Shown here: one piece after another, positions 9,486 to 18,727 of the stretch
How positions within the stretch are numbered: position 1 is the stretch's first letter
How the letters are laid out: each line of letters starts with the position of its first letter
Origin: Massilia alkalitolerans DSM 17462
GTDB lineage: Bacteria; Pseudomonadota; Gammaproteobacteria; Burkholderiales; Burkholderiaceae_D
Assembly: GCF_000427785.1 (NCBI RefSeq)
Contig: NZ_ATYR01000004.1
Coordinates: forward strand, 62,001 to 126,000
Length of the DNA stretch: 64,000 bases
Direction: 5' to 3'
The notes under the pieces: model-generated
Seen by the model: the letters and a program-made list of their open reading frames with translations, nothing else
The model's database searches: none
What the model was told of the DNA's origin: nothing
Made by a program: the position numbers and the translations under genes

Positions 9486-11381
9486 ATGTGCGGAATTGTC
9501 GGCATCCTGGATACCCGCGGCGCCCGCCCGATCGACCGCGAAGCGCTGCGGCGCATGAACGAAAGCCAGTTCCACCGGGGCCCCGACGAGGGCGAACTGT
9601 ACCTGGAACCGGGCCTGGGCATGGGCCACCGCCGCCTGTCGATCATCGACATCGCCACCGGCCAGCAGCCCTTCCGCAGCGCCGACGGCACCATGACCCT
9701 GGTGTTCAACGGCGAGATCTACAACTACCGCGCGCTGCGCGACGAGCTGGTGGCCCAGGGCCACGTGTTCCGCACCAAGTCGGACACCGAGGTCATCATG
9801 CAGGCCTACCAGGCCTGGGGCGAGGACTGCGTGCAGCGCCTGCGCGGCATGTTCGCCTTCGCCCTCTGGGACCGCAACAAGCAGCTGATGTTCATGGCGC
9901 GCGACCACGTCGGCGTCAAGCCGATGTTCTACTCGCTGCTTCCGAACGGCCTGTTGGTGTTCGGTTCCGAGCTGAAGTCGATCATGACCTTCCCGGAACT
10001 GTCGCGCGAGCTGAACCCGCGCGCGGTGGAGGATTACTTCGCCTACGGCTACGTGCCGGAGCCGAACACGATCTACCACAACGCCTTCAAGCTCAGCCCC
10101 GGTTACTGCATCAGCCTGCGCATCGGCGACACGCAGATCAAGCCTCGGCAGTACTGGGACCTGCCCTTCAAGCCGCAGCCGCAGCGCCCGCAGGCAGACA
10201 TCGAGCAAGAACTGATCGAACGCCTGCGCGAGTGCGTGGGCAGCCAGATGGAATCCGAAGTGCCGCTCGGCGCCTTCCTGTCCGGCGGGGTCGACTCGAG
10301 CGCGGTGGTGGCGATGATGGCGCAGCAGGACGACAAGGCGGTGCAGACCTGCTCGATCGGCTTCGACGATCCGGACTACGACGAATCGGTCTACGCCACC
10401 GAGGTCGCCACGCGCTACCGCACCAACCACTTCTCGCAGATCGTCGACAAGGACGACTACGGCCTGGTCGACACCCTGGCGCGCCTGTACGACGAACCCT
10501 TCGCCGACAGCTCGGCGATCCCGACCTACCGGGTCTGCCAGCTGGCCCGCCAGCGCGTGACGGTGGCGCTGTCGGGCGACGGCGGCGACGAGAACTTCGC
10601 CGGCTACCGCCGCTACCGCTTCGCGATGGCCGAGCAGCGGGTGCGCGACAAGCTGCCCCTGGGCCTGCGCAAACCCGTGTTCGGCGCCCTGGGCCGCCTG
10701 TATCCGAAGGCCGACTGGGCGCCGCGCGTGCTGCGCGCCAAGACCACCTTCGAGGCGCTGGCGCGCGACACCGTCGAGGGCTACTTCCATGGCGTCTCGC
10801 GCATGCCGGACCGCATGCGCGAAGAGTTGTTCTCGGACGGCTTCAAGCGCCGCCTGCAGGGCTATAGCGCGATCGAGGTGTTCCGCGAACACGCGGCGAA
10901 CGCGCCAACCGACGATCCGCTGGCGCTGATCCAGTACCTCGACTTCAAGACCTGGCTGCCGGGCGACATCCTGACCAAGGTCGACCGCGCCAGCATGGCC
11001 CATTCGCTCGAGGTGCGGGTGCCGCTGCTCGACCATACCTTCGTGGAGTGGGCGTCGAGCCTGCCGGGCGACATCAAGCTCGGCGGCGGCGAAGGCAAGT
11101 ACATCTTCAAGAAGTCGCTCGAGCCCTTCCTGTCGCACGACGTGCTGTACCGGTCCAAGAAAGGCTTTTCGATCCCGCTGGCGGGCTGGCTGCGCGGACC
11201 GCTGCGCGACAAGCTGCGCGCCGCGGTGCGCTCGCCGCAGCTGCTGGACACGGGGATCTTCAATGCGGACTTCCTGCGCACGATGGCCGAGCAGCACATC
11301 GCCGGCACGAAGGACCACAGCGCGGCGCTGTGGCAGGTGCTGATGTTCGAGACGTTCCTGCGGGTGAACGCGGCGTCCTGA
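9486..11381 (+). CDS. XrtA/PEP-CTERM system amidotransferase (asparagine synthase-like)
   Basis: A 631-residue class II glutamine amidotransferase of the asparagine synthase B type (TIGR03108 family). The N-terminal MCGIVGILD places the Ntn nucleophile Cys at position 2 after Met removal. The PPi-loop motif SGGVDSS is at residues 266-272 in the C-terminal synthetase domain. The two-domain architecture and length match asparagine synthases. In XrtA loci it is thought to amidate a carboxyl group of an EPS sugar or another substrate rather than aspartate; this is inference, though the uronic-acid pathways encoded in this window would supply carboxyl groups. AAGGA precedes ATG 9486. It is the last gene of the first operon. 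Confidence 0.93.
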   Translation: MCGIVGILDTRGARPIDREALRRMNESQFHRGPDEGELYLEPGLGMGHRRLSIIDIATGQQPFRSADGTMTLVFNGEIYNYRALRDELVAQGHVFRTKSDTEVIMQAYQAWGEDCVQRLRGMFAFALWDRNKQLMFMARDHVGVKPMFYSLLPNGLLVFGSELKSIMTFPELSRELNPRAVEDYFAYGYVPEPNTIYHNAFKLSPGYCISLRIGDTQIKPRQYWDLPFKPQPQRPQADIEQELIERLRECVGSQMESEVPLGAFLSGGVDSSAVVAMMAQQDDKAVQTCSIGFDDPDYDESVYATEVATRYRTNHFSQIVDKDDYGLVDTLARLYDEPFADSSAIPTYRVCQLARQRVTVALSGDGGDENFAGYRRYRFAMAEQRVRDKLPLGLRKPVFGALGRLYPKADWAPRVLRAKTTFEALARDTVEGYFHGVSRMPDRMREELFSDGFKRRLQGYSAIEVFREHAANAPTDDPLALIQYLDFKTWLPGDILTKVDRASMAHSLEVRVPLLDHTFVEWASSLPGDIKLGGGEGKYIFKKSLEPFLSHDVLYRSKKGFSIPLAGWLRGPLRDKLRAAVRSPQLLDTGIFNADFLRTMAEQHIAGTKDHSAALWQVLMFETFLRVNAAS

Positions 11382-11395
11382 AAAAGGCAGCCGCC

Positions 11396-11426
11396 AAAAA
11401 AGGCGATGCCCGCATCGGCGGGCATC
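11396..11426 (-). terminator. Rho-independent terminator of the ugd-epimerase operon
   Basis: A 9-bp perfect stem (GATGCCCGC at 11405-11413 with GCGGGCATC at 11418-11426) and a 4-base loop. Six A residues at 11396-11401 become a U-run when read leftward. It lies just after the stop of the minus-strand gene at 11431. No T-run follows on the plus side, so it would not obviously stop the amidotransferase transcript. Confidence 0.85.
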
Positions 11427-11430
11427 GGGT

Positions 11431-12339
11431 CTAGCTGCGGTCGTTGCCGAGTGCGCCGGAGCGCGCGCCGCCCAAGCCCATCCGGTCGAGGTAGTAGCGG
11501 CCGATCGACAGCCAGCGCTTGCGGGTCTGGCGCAGCCAGGCCGCCGGCGGCTTGATCGGGTGCCACAGCACGTCCTTGCGGCGTCCCGCGCGCAGCCGGA
11601 TGTTCATGGTTCCGAAACTGCCGTTCTTCTCGAAACGGTCCCCGGCTTCGCCGTAGTAGCGCAGGCCGCGGTCCTGCTCGCCCACGTACTTGCCGTTGCC
11701 GCCGATGTCGACCACGCTCATGCCGGCGTGCTTGAGGATGGTGGCCCACATGTTCTCGCTATGCCCGCTCCAGCCTTCGCGGTAATAGCGGTCGATGGTA
11801 TCGAGCGCCAGGCCGCTGATGCGGACAAAGGTCAGGAACACCAGCCAGCTCTGAGAAGGCGTGACGTCGCCGCCGGGAGAGCGCAGCATCGAGGAATAAG
11901 TCCACTCGTCGAAGCCCCTGGCCAGGTGGGTGGCCAGCAGGTCGCCCTCGCGGCCGGCCAGTCCGGCGAACAGCGCGTGGGCATCGCCGGAGTACTCGAC
12001 GTCGTCCTCGATCACCCAGTACTGCGCGTAGTCCGGCAGCGCCTTGCGGGCCAGCACGGCCACCAGGTCACAGTTGCCCGGGATCAGGCGGAACGGCCGC
12101 GCCGCGCCCTTGTAGGGATAGGCCAGGGTGTCGATCGCGTCCGGCCCGAACACATAGTGGTCGAGCGCGATCCGGTCCAGCACCACTTTGCGCACCTCGG
12201 TGCGCGCGTCCGGCACATAGGACACCAGCGCGAAATGGAAGCCGGGCCCCAGGCGCAGGAAAGCCTCGCGGAAGCGCAGCAGGCGGCGCCGCACCTTGGC
12301 CGGATCGGTGGTCTGGAATAGCAGTATTTCAGCCGGCAT
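11431..12339 (-). CDS. Glycosyltransferase-like protein of unknown specificity
   Basis: A 302-residue protein that I do not recognise as a named family. The first 40 residues look like a Rossmann-type strand-helix-strand (AEILLFQTTDP then FHFALVSYVPD). A WVIEDDVEY segment at residues 108-116 resembles the DxD metal-binding site of GT-A glycosyltransferases. No signal peptide or membrane helix is visible. ATG 12339 is chosen because a strong GGAAGGAG site precedes it; a longer in-frame start at 12399 would overlap the neighbouring epimerase gene. It is the last gene of an operon with UDP-glucose dehydrogenase and an epimerase, so a role in adding or modifying an EPS sugar is likely but unproven. 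Confidence 0.72.
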   Translation of the reverse strand: MPAEILLFQTTDPAKVRRRLLRFREAFLRLGPGFHFALVSYVPDARTEVRKVVLDRIALDHYVFGPDAIDTLAYPYKGAARPFRLIPGNCDLVAVLARKALPDYAQYWVIEDDVEYSGDAHALFAGLAGREGDLLATHLARGFDEWTYSSMLRSPGGDVTPSQSWLVFLTFVRISGLALDTIDRYYREGWSGHSENMWATILKHAGMSVVDIGGNGKYVGEQDRGLRYYGEAGDRFEKNGSFGTMNIRLRAGRRKDVLWHPIKPPAAWLRQTRKRWLSIGRYYLDRMGLGGARSGALGNDRS

Positions 12340-12365
12340 TCGATTCTCCTTCCTTGCCGCCGGCT

Positions 12366-13361
12366 TCAGGACTGGCGTCCCGGCCAGTCGCGGTACCACT
12401 CGTAGAAGCGCGCCAGGCCATCCTTGAGCGGCGTGGTCGGCGCGAAACCGACCCAGGCCCTGAGCTTGTCGATCGAGGCATGGGTGGCGGGCACGTCGCC
12501 GGCCTGCATCGGCAGGAATTCCTTGCGCGCCTCGATGCCGGTGACTTCCTCGATGCTGCGGATGAAGTCCAGCACCCGCACCGGATTGTGGTTACCGATG
12601 TTGAACACGGTATGCGCCGCCTTGCCTGCCTGCGCCGGGGTCGGCTTGAACAGCAGCCGCACCACGCCTTCGACGATGTCGTCGATATAGGTGAAGTCGC
12701 GCGTCAGCAGGCCTTCGGCGAACACCGGAATCGGCTCGCCCTTCATCATCTTCTGGGTGAAGCTGAAATAGGCCATGTCGGGACGTCCCCAGGGACCGTA
12801 GACCGTGAAGAAGCGCAGGCCGGTGGCCGGCAGGCCGAACAGATGGCTATAGGAATGCGCCATCAGTTCGTTCGACTTCTTGGTGGCCGCGTACAGCGAG
12901 ACCGGTTCGTCGACCTGGTCGTCCTCGCTGAACGGGACCTTGGCATTGGCGCCGTACACGCTGCTGCTGCTGGCATACAGCAGGTGCTCCACCTTGTGGT
13001 GGCGGCAGGCTTCCAGGATATTACCGAAACCCACCAGGTTGGACTGCACGTAGGCGGCCGGATTCTCCAGCGAGTAGCGCACCCCGGCCTGCGCCGCCAG
13101 GTGCACCACCAGGGTCGGGCGCACGCGCTCGAACAGCGCCTGCACGGCCGTTGCATCGGCCAGCTCGATGGTTTCGCATGCGACCCCGGCCGGCGCCAGC
13201 AGCGCCGCGACCCGGTCGTGCTTCAGGCGCGGCGTGTAGTAGTCGTTGAAATTGTCGCAGCCGACCACCTGGTGGCCCATGGCCGCCAGGCGCGCGGCGA
13301 CGTGGCTGCCGACGAAGCCGGCCGCGCCCGTCACCAGGACGCGATGCGTCCCACCGATCAT
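12366..13361 (-). CDS. UDP-glucuronate 4-epimerase-like NAD-dependent epimerase
   Basis: A 331-residue extended short-chain dehydrogenase/epimerase. The NAD-binding motif GAAGFVG is at residues 12-18, the catalytic Tyr157-x3-Lys161 is in LYAATKK, and SSSSVYG supplies the catalytic Ser. The segment [15 protein letters not shown] is characteristic of UDP-glucuronate 4-epimerases (GalE-like capsule epimerases), which convert UDP-GlcA to UDP-GalA. The gene next to it makes UDP-GlcA, which supports this assignment. Its start overlaps the ugd stop by four bases, so the two are coupled. Other UDP-hexose epimerase activities cannot be excluded from sequence alone. Confidence 0.86.
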   Translation of the reverse strand: MIGGTHRVLVTGAAGFVGSHVAARLAAMGHQVVGCDNFNDYYTPRLKHDRVAALLAPAGVACETIELADATAVQALFERVRPTLVVHLAAQAGVRYSLENPAAYVQSNLVGFGNILEACRHHKVEHLLYASSSSVYGANAKVPFSEDDQVDEPVSLYAATKKSNELMAHSYSHLFGLPATGLRFFTVYGPWGRPDMAYFSFTQKMMKGEPIPVFAEGLLTRDFTYIDDIVEGVVRLLFKPTPAQAGKAAHTVFNIGNHNPVRVLDFIRSIEEVTGIEARKEFLPMQAGDVPATHASIDKLRAWVGFAPTTPLKDGLARFYEWYRDWPGRQS

Positions 13362-14725
13362 TGCACCGCCTTCCGGCTGACGCGTCCGATCCCTTCATAG
13401 GACAGCCCGGCAGCGGCCACTTCGGCCGGATCGTAGATGTTGCGGCCGTCGAAGACCGCCTTGGCGCGCAGGGTCTGGGCCAGCGAGCGGAAGTCCGGCG
13501 CGCGGAACTCCTTCCATTCGGTGACCAGCACCAGCGCATCGGCGTTGTCGCATGCCGCTACCGCCGAGCTGGTGATGGTCAGGAGTTCTTCCACGCGCGA
13601 GGCGCCGTGTTCGCGCTGCAGGATGTGCAGCGCTTCCTTGCTCGCCACCGGGTCATAGGCGCGCACGCGGCAGCCCAGCGCGAACAGTTCGCGGATCAGG
13701 ACCAGGCTCGGCGCTTCGCGCATGTCGTCGGTGTTCGGCTTGAACGACAGGCCCCACAGCGCGATGGTCTTGCCGCGCAGGCCTTCGGCGCCGCCGAAGA
13801 AGCGGACCAGCTTCTTGAACAGGACGTTCTTCTGGTTTTCGTTGACGCGCTCGGTCGCTTCCAGGATATGCAGCACCTGGTCGTGCTCGGATCCGGTCTT
13901 CACCAGGGCCTTGACGTCCTTCGGGAAGCAGGAGCCGCCGTAGCCCATGCCGGCGTACAGGAACTGGGAGCCGATGCGCGGGTCCAGGCCCATGCCGTGG
14001 CGTACCGATTCGATGTCCGCGCCCAGCACTTCGGCCAGGTTGGCCAGCTCGTTCATGAAGCTGATGCGGGTGGCCAGCATGGCGTTGGCGGCGTACTTGG
14101 TCAGTTCGGCGCTGCGGATGTCCATCTCGACCAGTTTTTCATGGTTGCGGCTGAACGGCGCATACAGCTGGCGCATCAGCTTGGTCGCGCCGGCGTCGTC
14201 GCTGCCCACCACGATGCGGTCCGGGCGCATGAAGTCTTCGATCGCCGCGCCTTCCTTGAGGAATTCCGGGTTGCTGACCACGGTGAAGGACACGGTGGAA
14301 CCGCGCTTGTCGAGCTCGGCCTGGATGGCGGCGCGCACCTTGTCGGCGGTACCGACCGGCACGGTCGACTTGTCCACCACCACCAGCGGCTTCTCGATGC
14401 GCTGGCCGATGCTGCGTGCGGCTGCCAGGATGTGGGTCAGGTCGGCGCTGCCGTCTTCGTCCGGCGGGGTGCCCACTGCCAGGAACACGACCTCGGCGTG
14501 CTGCACCGCTTCGTCATAACTGGTCGAAAACAGCAGGCGGCCAGCCGCGGCATTGCGCTCGACCATGCTGTCCAGGCCCGGCTCATGGATCGGAATCACA
14601 CCATTCTTGAGGGAAGCAATCTTCTGTTCGTTGACATCCAGGCAAAGGACGGTATTGCCGACGTCGGCGAAGGCGGCGCCGGAGACCAGGCCCACATAGC
14701 CAGTTCCAATGATGGTGATCTTCAT
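13358..14725 (-). CDS. ugd: UDP-glucose 6-dehydrogenase
   Basis: A 455-residue NAD-dependent enzyme oxidising UDP-glucose to UDP-glucuronate. The N-terminal Rossmann motif GTGYVG is at residues 7-12, and the catalytic cysteine is Cys266 in [10 protein letters not shown]. The full three-domain UDP-Glc/GDP-Man dehydrogenase architecture is present, and the length is typical. It is the first gene of the leftward operon with the epimerase and the glycosyltransferase-like gene. It reads away from the glycosyltransferase operon at 15046 across a 320-base divergent intergenic region. The product could feed the EPS as GlcA or, via the epimerase, as GalA. Confidence 0.95.
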   Translation of the reverse strand: MKITIIGTGYVGLVSGAAFADVGNTVLCLDVNEQKIASLKNGVIPIHEPGLDSMVERNAAAGRLLFSTSYDEAVQHAEVVFLAVGTPPDEDGSADLTHILAAARSIGQRIEKPLVVVDKSTVPVGTADKVRAAIQAELDKRGSTVSFTVVSNPEFLKEGAAIEDFMRPDRIVVGSDDAGATKLMRQLYAPFSRNHEKLVEMDIRSAELTKYAANAMLATRISFMNELANLAEVLGADIESVRHGMGLDPRIGSQFLYAGMGYGGSCFPKDVKALVKTGSEHDQVLHILEATERVNENQKNVLFKKLVRFFGGAEGLRGKTIALWGLSFKPNTDDMREAPSLVLIRELFALGCRVRAYDPVASKEALHILQREHGASRVEELLTITSSAVAACDNADALVLVTEWKEFRAPDFRSLAQTLRAKAVFDGRNIYDPAEVAAAGLSYEGIGRVSRKAVQ

Positions 14726-15045
14726 AGTGTTATCTCAATATCGGGGTGATTGGTAAGCGGTAATAGCGGTAGTTCCGCGGATGAAAGCGCTCATGGAGAA
14801 GGCAGGAGGCCAGGCCTGTACAGCCTTCCGGCAGCTTGGGGGCCGAGCACGATTGCCGGGCAACAATGCTTGTCAGAACTTTATTTATAGTATCATGATT
14901 GTCAAATTTTCATGGATTAGGATTCAATCGTGCTGCCGTCTGGCAAAAAAATTCTCGAATCCGCAACACTTACGTTTTTCGCGCGGCATCCCCGTAGTAT
15001 CGTTGTCAACTCGGCGGTTCAGGGCGCGGTTCCAATCTATCCAAC
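14726..15045. other. Divergent intergenic region between ugd and the GT4 operon
   Basis: This stretch of 320 bases separates two divergent operons and should hold promoters for both. The part from about 14870 to 14980 is distinctly AT-rich. TTGTCA at 14870-14875 is followed by TATAGT at 14886-14891, but the spacing is too short for a standard sigma-70 site, so no promoter is called. CTGTACAG near 14816-14823 is a perfect 8-bp palindrome. I see no convincing gene here; a short plus-strand frame at 14781-15065 runs into the next gene and has no recognisable content. Confidence 0.5.
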
Positions 15046-16242
15046 ATGAAGCTACTTACCTTTAGCACCCTGTATCCGAATACGGAACAGCCGAGCCACG
15101 GCATCTTCGTCGAAACCCGGCTGCGTTACCTTGTTGACAGCGGAAAAGTCGAGTCGCGCGTGGTCGCGCCGGTGCCCTGGTTCCCGTCCAGCCACCCGCG
15201 CTTCGGCCATTACGCCAAGCTGGCCCGGGTGCCGCGGGCGGAAATGCGCAATGGCCTGTCGGTGGTGCATCCGCGCTACGTGGTCGTGCCGCGGGTCGGC
15301 ATGAACATCACGCCCTACCTGCTGGCGCATTCGGCCAAAAAGGAAATCGGCCGCATCCTGGACGAGGGCTACGATTTCGATGCCATCGACGCCCACTATT
15401 TCTATCCGGACGGCGTGGCCGCAGTCATGCTCGGGAAGTATTTCAACAAGCCGGTCGTGATCACCGCACGCGGCACCGACATCAACCTGATCCCGCGCTT
15501 CCCGCGCCCGCGCCAGCTGATCCTGGAAGCGGCGCGCCAGGCCGACGGCATCATCACGGTGTGCCAGGCCCTGAAGGACGAGATGGTGGGACTGGGTGTC
15601 GCAGCCGACCGCATCACGCCGCTGCGCAACGGGGTCGACCTGGAGCGCTTCCAGCCGATGGACCGCGCCGCCGCCCGCGCGCAGCTGGGCCTGACCCGCT
15701 TCACCCTGCTCTCGGTCGGCCTGCTCGACCCGCGCAAGGCGCACGACCTGACCATCCGGGCCCTGCCCGCCCTGCCCGACGTCGATCTCCTGATCGCCGG
15801 CACCGGCCCGGAAAAGAAGAACCTCGAAACCCTGGCGCAGGAACTCGGCGTGGCCGACCGCGTGACCCTGCTGGGTCCGGTGGCCCAGACTGAACTGAGA
15901 ACTTATTACAATGCCGCCGACGCGATGGTGCTGTCCTCCAGCCGCGAAGGCTGGGCCAACGTGCTGCTCGAGGCCATGGCCTGTGGCACGCCGGTCGTGG
16001 CCAGCAACGTCTGGGGCACCCCGGAAGTGGTGGCGGCGCCCGAGGCCGGCGTCCTGATGCCGGAGCGGACTCCGGAGGGCCTGGTACAGGCCCTGACCCA
16101 GCTGCGCGCCAATTATCCCGACCATGGCGCGACCCGGCGCTATGCCGAAGGCTTCGGCTGGGAGCCGACCACCCAGGGCCAGATCGACCTGTTCGGGCGC
16201 ATCCTGGCAAGAAAACAAGACATGGCAAGGAAAGCCGCGTGA
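15046..16242 (+). CDS. GT4 family glycosyltransferase
   Basis: A 398-residue GT-B glycosyltransferase with the standard glycosyltransferase group 1 domain in its C-terminal half. Examples are VGLLDPRKAHDL, and SSSREGWANVLLEAMACGTPVVAS with the E-x7-E motif. The N-terminal acceptor domain begins KLLTFSTLYPNTEQPSHGIFVETR, which is common in EPS and PEP-CTERM-linked GT4 enzymes. There is no signal peptide, so it would act at the cytoplasmic face of the membrane. It heads a three-gene plus-strand operon, and the next gene starts within its stop codon region. The sugar specificity cannot be predicted. Confidence 0.9.
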   Translation: MKLLTFSTLYPNTEQPSHGIFVETRLRYLVDSGKVESRVVAPVPWFPSSHPRFGHYAKLARVPRAEMRNGLSVVHPRYVVVPRVGMNITPYLLAHSAKKEIGRILDEGYDFDAIDAHYFYPDGVAAVMLGKYFNKPVVITARGTDINLIPRFPRPRQLILEAARQADGIITVCQALKDEMVGLGVAADRITPLRNGVDLERFQPMDRAAARAQLGLTRFTLLSVGLLDPRKAHDLTIRALPALPDVDLLIAGTGPEKKNLETLAQELGVADRVTLLGPVAQTELRTYYNAADAMVLSSSREGWANVLLEAMACGTPVVASNVWGTPEVVAAPEAGVLMPERTPEGLVQALTQLRANYPDHGATRRYAEGFGWEPTTQGQIDLFGRILARKQDMARKAA

Positions 16243-17396
16243 AAATCCTTTATCACCACCGCACCCGCTCCAAGGACGGCCAGTATGTCCACATCGAGGA
16301 AATGATCAATGCCCTGCGCGCCCAGGGCCATGAAGTGATCATCGCCGCCCCACCCAGCGCCGAGACCGAATCCTTCGGTTCGGACGCCGGCCCGGTGGCC
16401 CTGCTCAAGCGCTACATGCCGAAGGCTTTCTACGAACTGATGGAATTCGCCTATTCGCTGGTGGCCTACCGCCGCCTGGTCAAAGCCATCCGCGAACACA
16501 AGCCGGACTGCATCTACGAGCGCTACAACCTGTTCCTGCCTTCCGGCATCTGGGCCGCGCGCAAGTTCAAGCTGCCGCTGCTGCTGGAAGTAAATGCCCC
16601 GATCCTCGAGGAGCGCACGCGCTACGATGGCCTGGCCTTGACGCGCCTGGGCCGCTGGTCACAATCCTATTGCTGGCGCAATGCCGATGTCGTGCTGCCG
16701 GTCACCCAGGTGCTGGGTGACATCGTGGCTTCCTACGGCGTCGATCCCAAGCGCATCGTGGTGATCCCAAACGGCATCAACCCGGAACGCTTTGACGGCG
16801 CACCTGACGTGCAGGCCGCCAAGCGCGCGCTCGGGCTGGAAGAATACCTGGTGCTCGGCTTCACCGGCTTCGTGCGCGACTGGCACGGCCTGGACAAGGT
16901 GATCACCTTGATCGCCCAGGATCCGCCGGAATCGCGCCGCCACCTGCTGGTGGTGGGCGACGGCCCGGTGCGCGCCCAGCTGGAACAGCAGGCGCGCGAG
17001 CTCGGCATCGAGCACCGCGTCAAATTCACCGGCATCATCGGACGCGACGAAGTGGCGCGCTACGTGGCCGCCTTCGACATTGCCTTGCAGCCGGCCGTGG
17101 TCAGCTACGCGTCGCCCCTCAAGCTGTTCGAATACCTGGCCCTGGGCAAGGCGATCGTCGGCCCGGACCAGCCGAACATCCTGGAAATCCTGCGTGCCGA
17201 CGACAATGCCGTGCTGTTCGACCCGGCCAGGCCAGACGGCCTGGCCGCCGCCGTCAAGCGCCTGTGCGAGGATGTCGAGCTGCGCAAACGCGTCGCCGTC
17301 AATGCACGCGCCACCATTGCCGAGCAACAGCTGACCTGGCACGCGAACGCGCACCGCGTGACCGACCTGTTCAAGGGATTGATGTGCCGTGCGTGA
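16239..17396 (+). CDS. GT4 family glycosyltransferase
   Basis: A 385-residue GT-B glycosyltransferase. The N-terminus KILYHHRTRSKDGQYVHIEE is typical of XrtA-associated GT4 enzymes. The C-terminal donor domain has VPNGI-like (VVIPNGINPERF) and ASPLKLFEYLALGKAIVGP, with the Glu of the second motif in KLFEYLALGK. GTG 16239 is the start and overlaps the previous stop by four bases; the 3' end overlaps the O-ligase start by eight bases. It is predicted to act in EPS repeat-unit assembly; donor and acceptor are unknown. Confidence 0.9.
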   Translation: MKILYHHRTRSKDGQYVHIEEMINALRAQGHEVIIAAPPSAETESFGSDAGPVALLKRYMPKAFYELMEFAYSLVAYRRLVKAIREHKPDCIYERYNLFLPSGIWAARKFKLPLLLEVNAPILEERTRYDGLALTRLGRWSQSYCWRNADVVLPVTQVLGDIVASYGVDPKRIVVIPNGINPERFDGAPDVQAAKRALGLEEYLVLGFTGFVRDWHGLDKVITLIAQDPPESRRHLLVVGDGPVRAQLEQQARELGIEHRVKFTGIIGRDEVARYVAAFDIALQPAVVSYASPLKLFEYLALGKAIVGPDQPNILEILRADDNAVLFDPARPDGLAAAVKRLCEDVELRKRVAVNARATIAEQQLTWHANAHRVTDLFKGLMCRA

Positions 17397-18717
17397 CGCA
17401 TTAATTTTCCTGGCCTTTGCTTGCATCATTCCCTTTATTTTCAAGCGGCCGGTAGTCGGAGCGCTAGCCTATGCGATGTTCAGCCTGATGAATCCGCACC
17501 GGCTGAGCTACGGCACTGCATACGACTTCCCTTTCGCGATGCTGCTGGGCGTGATCACCTTGGTCAGCGTTGTGCTGTCGCGGGAACAGAAAAAGATCCC
17601 GCCCAGCTCTCCCGTCATCATGCTCGGCCTGCTCTGCCTATGGATGGTAACTACCTTCCTGTTCGCGCAGGACCCGACACGAGCCATGGTGGTCGGCGAC
17701 CGGGTCTACAAGATCATGCTGATGATCTTCATCACCTTCCTCACCGTGCGCACCAAGAGCGACGTTCAGGCGCTAGCCTTAACGGTCGCCATCTCGCTCG
17801 GTTTCTGGGGCTTCAAGGGAGGATTCCACACGGTCCTGTCTGGCGGGCGTAGCGGCGTACTTGGTCCTGCGGACAGCTTTATCAGCGATAATAATACGAT
17901 TGCGCTAGCACTCCTGGTAACAGTGCCGCTGCTGGTTTACCAGAGTTCGCATGCGCGCACGAAGCTGGGTAGGTGGATAGCCGGCGGAACAACGCTGCTG
18001 ACGGTCGTAGCAACGATCGGCTCCTATTCGCGTGGTGCCTTGGTCGGATGCGTAGCCATGGCCTTGTTCCTTTGGCTGAAGTCGACGTCAAAGCTTAAAA
18101 CCGGTCTCGTGATCACGTTGCTGGCCCCAGTGATTTTGCTCTCGATGCCGGAAGAGTGGACAGGGCGCATGCACTCGATCAACAACTACGAAGAAGATGA
18201 GTCGGCCCAGGGGCGCCTGAATGCCTGGGAATTTGCGGTGAATGTCGCCAATCAGTTCCCCCTGGGCGGCGGCCCTGGCATCTTCTCGCCCGATAGTTTC
18301 CTGAAATACGCGCCGAACCCGGAGACCTTCCACGTCGCGCACAGCATCTACTTCCAGATGCTGGGCGAGCACGGCTGGTTGGGATTAGCGCTGTTTCTGG
18401 CAATGCATGCCTGTACCTGGCGCACCGGAAGCCGCGTCATTCGCCACTGCGAAAACAAACCGGAGCTGGCCTGGGCCTCGATGCTGGCACGCATGTGCCA
18501 GGTCAGCCAGATCGGTTACCTGGTAGCCGGCGCCTTCCTCACCCTGGCGTATTACGACCTGGCCTATTACGTGATGGCGATCGTGATCACGCTTGACAAG
18601 GTGCTGATCCGCTACCCCCAGGCCGACGATATCCCGCCGCTGCACCTGCCGTTCGGCAAACGCAAAGCCAGGCGCGACGCACCAAAGGCTCCGGCCAGTA
18701 CTCCCGCTAGTATTTAA
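17389..18717 (+). CDS. Putative O-glycosylation ligase/EPS polymerase, XrtA-associated
   Basis: A 442-residue polytopic inner-membrane protein of the Wzy/O-antigen ligase superfamily (TIGR03097 type). About ten hydrophobic segments alternate with short loops. A larger periplasmic loop holds EDESAQGRLNAWEFAVNV and PLGGGPGIFSPDSF, followed by HSIYFQMLGEHGWLG, the conserved ligase region with its His. The family has been proposed either to ligate glycan onto PEP-CTERM proteins or to polymerise EPS. The start is GTG 17389. Parts are less GC-rich than the flanking genes: 29 of 60 bases at 17881-17940 are G or C. It is convergent with the decarboxylase gene and only 10 bases from it. Confidence 0.88.
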   Translation: MRDALIFLAFACIIPFIFKRPVVGALAYAMFSLMNPHRLSYGTAYDFPFAMLLGVITLVSVVLSREQKKIPPSSPVIMLGLLCLWMVTTFLFAQDPTRAMVVGDRVYKIMLMIFITFLTVRTKSDVQALALTVAISLGFWGFKGGFHTVLSGGRSGVLGPADSFISDNNTIALALLVTVPLLVYQSSHARTKLGRWIAGGTTLLTVVATIGSYSRGALVGCVAMALFLWLKSTSKLKTGLVITLLAPVILLSMPEEWTGRMHSINNYEEDESAQGRLNAWEFAVNVANQFPLGGGPGIFSPDSFLKYAPNPETFHVAHSIYFQMLGEHGWLGLALFLAMHACTWRTGSRVIRHCENKPELAWASMLARMCQVSQIGYLVAGAFLTLAYYDLAYYVMAIVITLDKVLIRYPQADDIPPLHLPFGKRKARRDAPKAPASTPASI

Positions 18718-18727
18718 CGGCCGGTAT

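Noticed and set aside
11405..11426. Terminator of the amidotransferase operon
   Set aside because: The stem lies after the stop but no T-run follows on the plus strand. The A-run on its left makes it a leftward terminator.
14870..14891. A sigma-70 promoter for the GT4 operon
   Set aside because: The hexamers TTGTCA and TATAGT are too close together for a standard promoter, and no other pair at 16-18 bases looks good.
14781..15065. A short plus-strand frame in the divergent intergenic region
   Set aside because: No family resemblance, overlaps the glycosyltransferase start, and shows no coding bias.
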